From assembly GCA_900546485.1 (NCBI GenBank), contig URDK01000052.1:1-19017 (forward strand): DNA of 19,017 nucleotides, read 5' to 3'. The stretch is from an uncultured Eubacteriales bacterium (GTDB lineage: Bacteria > Bacillota > Clostridia > Oscillospirales > Oscillospiraceae). Within the stretch, counting starts at the first letter, position 1. Every line of letters starts with the position of its first letter. Below the pieces are notes generated by a model. That model did no database searches. It was given only the letters and a program-made list of their open reading frames with translations, and was not told the DNA's origin. The position numbers and the translations under genes were made by a program. Of this stretch, positions 15,084 to 19,017 are shown one piece after another.

Positions 15084-16331
15084 TTACGGACGCACCTGGC
15101 CGGTGCCGAGGACGAGGTATTTGTAGCTGGTTATCTCCTCAAGGCCGAGCGGACCGCGGGCATGGAGCTTCTGCGTCGAGATGCCGAGCTCCGCGCCGAA
15201 GCCGAACTCGAAGCCGTCCGTGAAGCGCGTGGAGGCGTTCCAATCCACGACGGCGGCGTCCACGTTGCGGAGGAAGTAGTCGGCGCTGACCTTGTCCGCC
15301 GTGACGATGCACTCCGTGTGCTTGGTGCCGTAGCGGTTTATGTGCTCGACGGCCTCCTCGACGCCGGAGACGACCTTGACGGCCATGGCGAGGCGGAGAT
15401 ATTCGTCCGCCCAGTCGGCCTCGGTGGCCGGTATCATGCCCTCGGTGTAGCGCGCCGCGGCCTCGTCGCCGTGGAGCTCCACGTTCTTGTCCGTGAGCGC
15501 CTTCAAAAGCGACTTGAGGTGCTCCTCCGCCCAGTCCTCCTGCACGAGCAGGGTCTCGGCGGCGTTGCAGACGCCTGTGCGCTGGGTCTTGGCGTTTATG
15601 ACTATCGGCTCAGCCATGGCGTAGTCCGCGCTCTTGTCCACATAGATGTGGCAGTTGCCGGTGCCGGTCTGCAATACGGGCACGGTGGAGTTCATGACGG
15701 CGTTATTTATGAGCCGCGCGCCGCCGCGGGGGACGATGAGGTCGATGTATTCGCGCAGCTTGAGCATACGGTCGACGGTCTCGTGGCTCGGGTCCTCGAC
15801 GAGACAGACGGCGTCGGGCGTGACGCCGGAGGCCTCCAGCGACTCCCGCATGACGCGCACCAGCGCCGCGTTCGACTTGTAGGCAGAGGAGCTGCCGCGC
15901 AGGAGCATCGCACTGCCGGCCTTGAAGGCCAGCGCCGCGGCGTCAACCGTGACGTTCGGCCTCGCCTCGTAGATGATGCCGATGACGCCCATGGGCACGC
16001 GGACCTTGCGGATGACGAGCCCGTTGGGGCGGGTCCACTCGTCCATCACGCGCCCGATGGGGTCGGGCAGCTCCGCCACCTGGTCGAGGCCCTCGGCCAT
16101 GCCGGCTATGCGCTCGGCGTTGAGCATCAGGCGGTCGAGCAGGGACTCGGGCATGCCGCTCTCGCGACCCTTGGCCATGTCCTTTTCGTTCGCCGCGAGG
16201 ATCTCCGGCGTTCTTTCGAGGAGCGATTTTGCCATCGCGCGCAGGGCGGCGTTTTTCGCCTCAGTGCTGAGCTGGGCGACCTCGAGGCTCGCGGCCTTTG
16301 CGGCCTTCGCGCTGTCGACGAGTGTTTTCAT
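15084..16331 (-). CDS. proA: Gamma-glutamyl phosphate reductase
   Basis: ProA of 415 residues, which reduces gamma-glutamyl phosphate with NADPH to glutamate semialdehyde. Recognised by GVIGIIYEARPNVTVDAAALAFKAG (about residues 115-139), LIVPRGG (198-204) and the catalytic cysteine Cys255 in KTQRTGVCNAAETLLV. The C-terminal FGFGAELGISTQKLHARGP, then EEITSYKY, completes the fold. The ATG at 16331 overlaps the TGA of proB as ATGA, with GGAGGG at 16338-16343 six bases before it. ProA and ProB are known to act together because the acyl phosphate is unstable, so translational coupling makes sense. Length matches the family and all key motifs are present. Confidence 0.97.
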   Translation of the reverse strand: MKTLVDSAKAAKAASLEVAQLSTEAKNAALRAMAKSLLERTPEILAANEKDMAKGRESGMPESLLDRLMLNAERIAGMAEGLDQVAELPDPIGRVMDEWTRPNGLVIRKVRVPMGVIGIIYEARPNVTVDAAALAFKAGSAMLLRGSSSAYKSNAALVRVMRESLEASGVTPDAVCLVEDPSHETVDRMLKLREYIDLIVPRGGARLINNAVMNSTVPVLQTGTGNCHIYVDKSADYAMAEPIVINAKTQRTGVCNAAETLLVQEDWAEEHLKSLLKALTDKNVELHGDEAAARYTEGMIPATEADWADEYLRLAMAVKVVSGVEEAVEHINRYGTKHTECIVTADKVSADYFLRNVDAAVVDWNASTRFTDGFEFGFGAELGISTQKLHARGPLGLEEITSYKYLVLGTGQVRP

Positions 16332-17449
16332 TCTGTTCCCTCCGTTTCTGTGTAGGCCCAGTTGTCCTGGTGCACCACCTCCGGCGGACGGCCGGGGCAG
16401 CGCGCGGCGGCCTCCGCAGAGGAGAGCCCCGCTATGTTTTTAAGCTCGGTTGAGCTGTAATTCACTATCCCGCGCCCCAGCAGCGCACCGCCGCCGGAGA
16501 GCCAGACCCTCACGACGTCGCCGGGGGCAAAGTCGCCCTCCGCGGCGCGCACGCCCGCGGGAAGCAGGCTCTTGCCTCGGCGGCAGAGCGCCTCGGCCGC
16601 GCCGGAGTCGATGTAGATGTTGCCCTTGGTCGGCGCGTAGAAGGCCATCCACTGCAGGCGGGTCTTCATGCCGCTGCCCGCCTTGAAATAGGTGCCGCGC
16701 GCCGTGCCGGAGACGGCCTTTTGCAGCACGTCCGGCTCCGTGGAGCGGCATATGACCACCGACACACCCGCGCCGGAGGCGAGCTTCGCGCCCTCGACCT
16801 TCGTGGCCATGCCGCCGGTGCCGTTGGCGCTGCCCGCGCCGCCCGCGAGGGCCTCAAGCTCCGGCGTGACGCGCTCCACAGTGTCGATGTGCTCCGCGTC
16901 CGGGTTCGTGCGCGGGTCGGCGGTGTAGAGCCCGTCCGTGTCCGTGAGCAGCACGAGAAGGTCTGCGTGCAGCATCGCCGCCACCTGGGCCGAGAGCATG
17001 TCGTTGTCGCCCAGCTTCAGCTCGGCGATGGACACCGTGTCGTTTTCGTTTATAATGGGCACCGCACCGCGCGCCAGCAGCACCTCAAGCGCCGAAAAGG
17101 CGTTGTGATAGCGCCGCCGGTCGCGGAAGTCGTCCCGCGTGAGCAGCAGCTGCGCTGCGACGTAGCCGTGCTCGTGCAGGCAGCGCGTGTATTCCTCCAT
17201 CAGTAGCCCCTGGCCAACCGCGGCGCAGGCCTGCTTTGCCGCCACGGCCTTGGGCCGCTCGTGATAGCCCAGCAGCGTGTAGCCCGCGGCGATCGCCGCG
17301 CTCGTCACCATGACGACCTGATGCCCCTGGTCCCGGAGCTGAGCGACCTGTGCCGTCAGAGAGCGCAGCCGCTCGGTCGAAAGCCGCCCGCTCTTTTCCG
17401 TAAGCGAGCTCGTGCCTATCTTTACTACTATCGTCTTTTTCCCGCCCAT
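16328..17449 (-). CDS. proB: Glutamate 5-kinase
   Basis: ProB, the ATP-dependent and usually proline-inhibited first step of proline synthesis. The amino-acid kinase domain opens with TIVVKIGTSSLT and contains VTSAAIAAGY, ALLARGAVPIINENDTVS, LTDTDGLYTADPR and GTGGMATKVEGAKLASGAG. A C-terminal PUA domain follows (KGNIYIDSGAAEALCRRGKS...LLPAGV onward), giving 373 residues, close to other PUA-bearing ProB proteins. I start at ATG 17449, not at the in-frame ATG 17527. The latter would start upstream of the promoter -10, and its first 26 residues look like non-coding leader. GGGGAGG lies about 10 bases before the chosen ATG. It leads the long minus-strand run under its own promoter. The leader is only about 40 bases, which rules out a T-box. 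Confidence 0.96.
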   Translation of the reverse strand: MGGKKTIVVKIGTSSLTEKSGRLSTERLRSLTAQVAQLRDQGHQVVMVTSAAIAAGYTLLGYHERPKAVAAKQACAAVGQGLLMEEYTRCLHEHGYVAAQLLLTRDDFRDRRRYHNAFSALEVLLARGAVPIINENDTVSIAELKLGDNDMLSAQVAAMLHADLLVLLTDTDGLYTADPRTNPDAEHIDTVERVTPELEALAGGAGSANGTGGMATKVEGAKLASGAGVSVVICRSTEPDVLQKAVSGTARGTYFKAGSGMKTRLQWMAFYAPTKGNIYIDSGAAEALCRRGKSLLPAGVRAAEGDFAPGDVVRVWLSGGGALLGRGIVNYSSTELKNIAGLSSAEAAARCPGRPPEVVHQDNWAYTETEGTE

Positions 17450-17498
17450 GCACAAAGTTCCTCCCCTGAAATACAAAGCTTCGGGAAATTGATTTATT

Positions 17499-17527
17499 AT
17501 TATAGCACAGCTCGGTGTATTATCCAA
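17499..17527 (-). promoter_or_regulatory. Sigma-A-type promoter for proB operon
   Basis: On the minus strand TTGGAT (17522-17527), a 17-base spacer ending in TGC, and a perfect TATAAT (17499-17504) form a consensus-like promoter with extended -10. The -10 is about 50 bases before the proB ATG. Confidence 0.8.
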
Positions 17528-17550
17528 GCATATAAACGTGTATTCGCCTG

Positions 17551-17559
17551 TGATATAAT
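17551..17559 (+). promoter_or_regulatory. Extended -10 promoter for asparaginase
   Basis: TGATATAAT at 17551-17559 is a perfect extended -10 (TGN plus TATAAT). No -35 match is found 16-18 bases upstream, where the sequence is TATAAA. The -10 lies about 15 bases before AAGGAGG (17575-17581) and 31 before the GTG start, so the leader is very short. The proB promoter -35 is only 24 bases away on the other strand. Confidence 0.7.
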
Positions 17560-17590
17560 ATTAATAATCTGTAAAAGGAGGCGCACCCGC

Positions 17591-18691
17591 GTGAAAAAGA
17601 GGATACTTTTCATAGGCACCGGCGGAACGATAGCCTCGGAGATGTCTGACGAGGGACTCCTGCCGGGGGTCGGCGCGTCGGCGCTTCTGGGCTATGTGCC
17701 GGACGTGGCGGAGCTCTGTGAGGCCGAGAGCGTGCAGCTTTTCGACCTGGACAGCACGAATATCGGCCCCGCCGAGTGGCTGGGCATGGCGAGGGCAATA
17801 CGCGATAACTACCAGCGCTTCGACGGCTTTGTCATCAGCCACGGCACGGATACCATGGCCTACACCGCCGCTGCGCTCAGCTATCTCGTACAGCGCAGCC
17901 CCAAACCCATCATCCTCACCGGCGCGCAGAAGCCCATCGGCTTTGACACGACGGACTCGCGCCAGAACCTTCGCGATGCTTTTGCCTGCGCCTGCGACGG
18001 CGGCATACACGGGGTCTGCATAGTCTTCAACGGCCGGGTCATCCTCGGCACGCGCGCGAGAAAGACGCACTCTAAGAGCTTCGACGCCTTCTCGAGCATC
18101 AACTATCCGAACATCGCGGATGTGCGCGACGGGCGCATCCTGCGCTACATAGAGCCGGAGCACCTGCCGGAGCCGAGGTTTTACGGCGGGCTCGACACGC
18201 GCGTGGGGCTTTTGAAGCTCATCCCGGGCACGGAGCCGGAGTTGCTCGAGTACATGCTCCACCGCTGCCGGGCGCTGGTCATAGAGAGCTTCGGCGTCGG
18301 CGGACTGCCGGAGCGCGGCGGGATGCACGCGCTGGTGAAGGCGGCGGCGCGTGAGGGCAAGGCCATAGTCATGACCACCCAGGTGCAGAACGAGGGCTCC
18401 GACCTTGCGGTTTACGGCACTGGCAGCGCCCTTGCGCGCAGTCCCGGCATACTTGAGGCCTGGGACATGACCACCGAGGCCGCCGTGGCAAAGCTGATGT
18501 GGCTGCTGCCTCTGGCCCTGGGACTTTTGTATATGCTGGCGGACTTTCTCACCTTCCGGCTCGCCAATATGTTGGCCTTTGACAAGATCAACCTGCCTCA
18601 GTGGGACCTGTTTTTCATCGGGGCGGCCATCTCTGCCCTGGGCCTTCTCATCGGGCGATTGCTGGGCCGCCGGAGATCCAAACCTGCCTGA
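17591..18691 (+). CDS. L-asparaginase (type I-like) with an abnormal membrane tail
   Basis: Residues 1-306 are a cytoplasmic-type L-asparaginase, hydrolysing asparagine to aspartate and ammonia. Both catalytic elements are present: GTGGTIAS with Thr13, and HGTDT with Thr86-Asp87, plus Lys158. FGVGGLP and ILEAWDMTTEAAVAKLMW are family blocks near the C-terminus. The start is GTG 17591, with AAGGAGG nine bases upstream. From about residue 307 (base 18509) the protein stops looking like asparaginase, which should run about 30 more residues. It becomes two hydrophobic segments (LPLALGLLYMLADFL and WDLFFIGAAISALGLLIG) ending in a basic GRRRSKPA tail. Proline codons become CCT there, whereas CCG and CCC prevail elsewhere. 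I think this is a join of unrelated sequence in frame; a true asparaginase-membrane fusion is the less likely alternative. Confidence 0.8.
   Translation: MKKRILFIGTGGTIASEMSDEGLLPGVGASALLGYVPDVAELCEAESVQLFDLDSTNIGPAEWLGMARAIRDNYQRFDGFVISHGTDTMAYTAAALSYLVQRSPKPIILTGAQKPIGFDTTDSRQNLRDAFACACDGGIHGVCIVFNGRVILGTRARKTHSKSFDAFSSINYPNIADVRDGRILRYIEPEHLPEPRFYGGLDTRVGLLKLIPGTEPELLEYMLHRCRALVIESFGVGGLPERGGMHALVKAAAREGKAIVMTTQVQNEGSDLAVYGTGSALARSPGILEAWDMTTEAAVAKLMWLLPLALGLLYMLADFLTFRLANMLAFDKINLPQWDLFFIGAAISALGLLIGRLLGRRRSKPA
18500..18691 (+). other. Foreign-looking two-helix membrane segment fused to asparaginase
   Basis: This stretch encodes about 60 residues with two membrane-spanning segments and a positively charged end, and I do not recognise its family. 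The junction is near ATGTGGCTGCTG (18498-18509), where asparaginase KLMWLL meets LPLALGLL. Codon choice changes here: Pro is CCT three times out of three, Leu is mostly CTG, and AGA and CGA appear for Arg. The fragment is probably the C-terminus of some other membrane protein. Confidence 0.6.
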
Positions 18692-18712
18692 TTGACGGAG
18701 TTTCCCGTTGCC

Positions 18713-18729
18713 CCGTCTTAACAAGACGG
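18713..18729. other. Small hairpin CCGTCTT-AAC-AAGACGG
   Basis: A 7-bp inverted repeat with a 3-base loop lies 22 bases past the asparaginase-fusion stop and 11 bases before a stronger terminator hairpin. It has no U tract (CACAAGAT follows on the plus strand), so it may just add RNA structure to the tandem terminator. Confidence 0.4.
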
Positions 18730-18740
18730 CACAAGATAAC

Positions 18741-18773
18741 AAAAGAGCGGAGCTGATGCTCCGCTCTTTTTCT
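18741..18773. terminator. Bidirectional intrinsic terminator
   Basis: A perfect 13-bp stem (AAAAGAGCGGAGC at 18741-18753 with GCTCCGCTCTTTT at 18758-18770) and TGAT loop lie between converging genes. Plus-strand transcripts end in CTCTTTTTCT; minus-strand transcripts also end in a T run from the complementary A run. It ends both the asparaginase fusion transcript and the ABC ATPase transcript. Confidence 0.9.
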
Positions 18774-18781
18774 GTTCCGTT

Positions 18782-19017
18782 TTATCCCTCGGAATATCGG
18801 GCGAGGAACTGACGGGTCCGTTCCTCCCTGGGGTGCTCAATGACTTGGTGGGCGTCACCCTGCTCCACGATGACGCCACCGTCCATGAAGATCACCTGGT
18901 CTGCCACATCCCGGGCAAAGGCCATCTCATGGGTGACGATAATCATGGTGGTCCGCTGTTCCGCCAGCTCCCGAATGACCCGAAGCACCTCGCCGGTGAG
19001 TTCCGGGTCCAGGGCGG
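18782..19017 (-). CDS. Polar amino-acid ABC transporter ATP-binding protein, C-terminal part
   Basis: The frame enters from the right edge and encodes the last ~78 residues of an ABC ATPase of the GlnQ/polar amino-acid uptake type. ALDPELTGEVL is the D-loop just after Walker B (itself outside the window), IIVTHEMAFARDVADQVIFM contains the H-loop histidine, and GVIVEQGDAHQVIEHP is the typical C-terminal block, ending in FLARYSEG. The N-terminal Walker A and signature lie beyond the edge. Its permease and binding protein would be expected upstream, also outside. Arg codons are mostly CGG here, while CGC dominates in the central operon, so this end may come from a different genome, like the segment before it. 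Confidence 0.9.
   Translation of the reverse strand, partial: ALDPELTGEVLRVIRELAEQRTTMIIVTHEMAFARDVADQVIFMDGGVIVEQGDAHQVIEHPREERTRQFLARYSEG

Noticed and set aside
17450..17500. T-box or other riboswitch controlling proBAC
   Set aside because: The leader between the predicted transcription start and proB is only about 40 bases, too short for a T-box.
17450..17527. N-terminal extension of proB by 26 residues to the ATG at 17527
   Set aside because: The extension would begin at the promoter -35 and include the -10 and leader; the ATG at 17449 directly precedes the kinase domain and has GGGGAGG upstream.
17261..17590. Upstream extension of the asparaginase frame into the proB gene
   Set aside because: The extension is antisense to proB and lies upstream of the promoter; GTG 17591 has a near-perfect ribosome binding site and begins at the conserved first strand.
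1..19017. CRISPR arrays, tRNA or rRNA genes, insertion sequences, phage genes
   Set aside because: No regularly spaced repeats, cloverleaf-like or rRNA-like segments, or transposase/integrase motifs were seen on reading through.

Overview
The window looks like a piece of chromosome from a GC-rich, low-redundancy member of the Clostridia, most likely the Oscillospiraceae/Oscillospirales. This is inferred from the gene set: HemZ, a BaiN/RdsA-type flavoprotein, a DUF4914 protein, a VanY-like D,D-carboxypeptidase and proBAC. Strong AGGAGG ribosome binding sites, sigma-A-type promoters and a hairpin-rich intergenic repeat of a kind I associate with gut Oscillospiraceae point the same way. I saw no tRNA, rRNA, CRISPR array, phage or transposase gene.

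Layout. (1) 1-704: an HtrA-like serine protease fragment on the minus strand meets a VanY-like peptidase on the plus strand head to head, and both lack their N-termini. (2) 767-4027, minus strand: thioredoxin, an MBL-fold hydrolase and a DUF4914 P-loop protein; the last two have clear promoters and the first a probable one, and hairpin terminators lie at 719-746 and 2103-2131. (3) 4120-17449, minus strand: a run of ten co-directional genes. In transcription order they are proB-proA-proC-pyc-hemZ-uridine kinase-like-rdsA-like, then a 201-base repeat-bearing gap, then a COG2509 flavoprotein, a small P-loop kinase and a short-chain dehydrogenase. Most junctions are ATGA, GTGA or TAATG overlaps, so translation is probably coupled. 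(4) 17450-17590: a divergent promoter region serving proB and an L-asparaginase. (5) 17591-19017: the asparaginase, whose last ~30 residues are replaced by a two-helix membrane tail. Beyond it lie a bidirectional terminator and the C-terminal end of an amino-acid ABC transporter ATPase, all with different codon habits from the rest.

Function. The centre is housekeeping metabolism: proline synthesis from glutamate (ProB, ProA, ProC), oxaloacetate supply (pyruvate carboxylase), anaerobic heme synthesis or heme-related radical-SAM chemistry (HemZ), nucleoside salvage, and two flavoproteins of poorly defined role. L-asparaginase and ProBAC both touch the glutamate/aspartate pool.

I do not see a convincing new defence, mobile or biosynthetic system. 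The most notable observations are the two broken-gene junctions near the ends, which are more likely assembly chimeras than biology; the uncharacterised DUF4914 P-loop protein; the flavoprotein-kinase-SDR trio with overlapping stop and start codons; and the structured repeat that splits the long operon.
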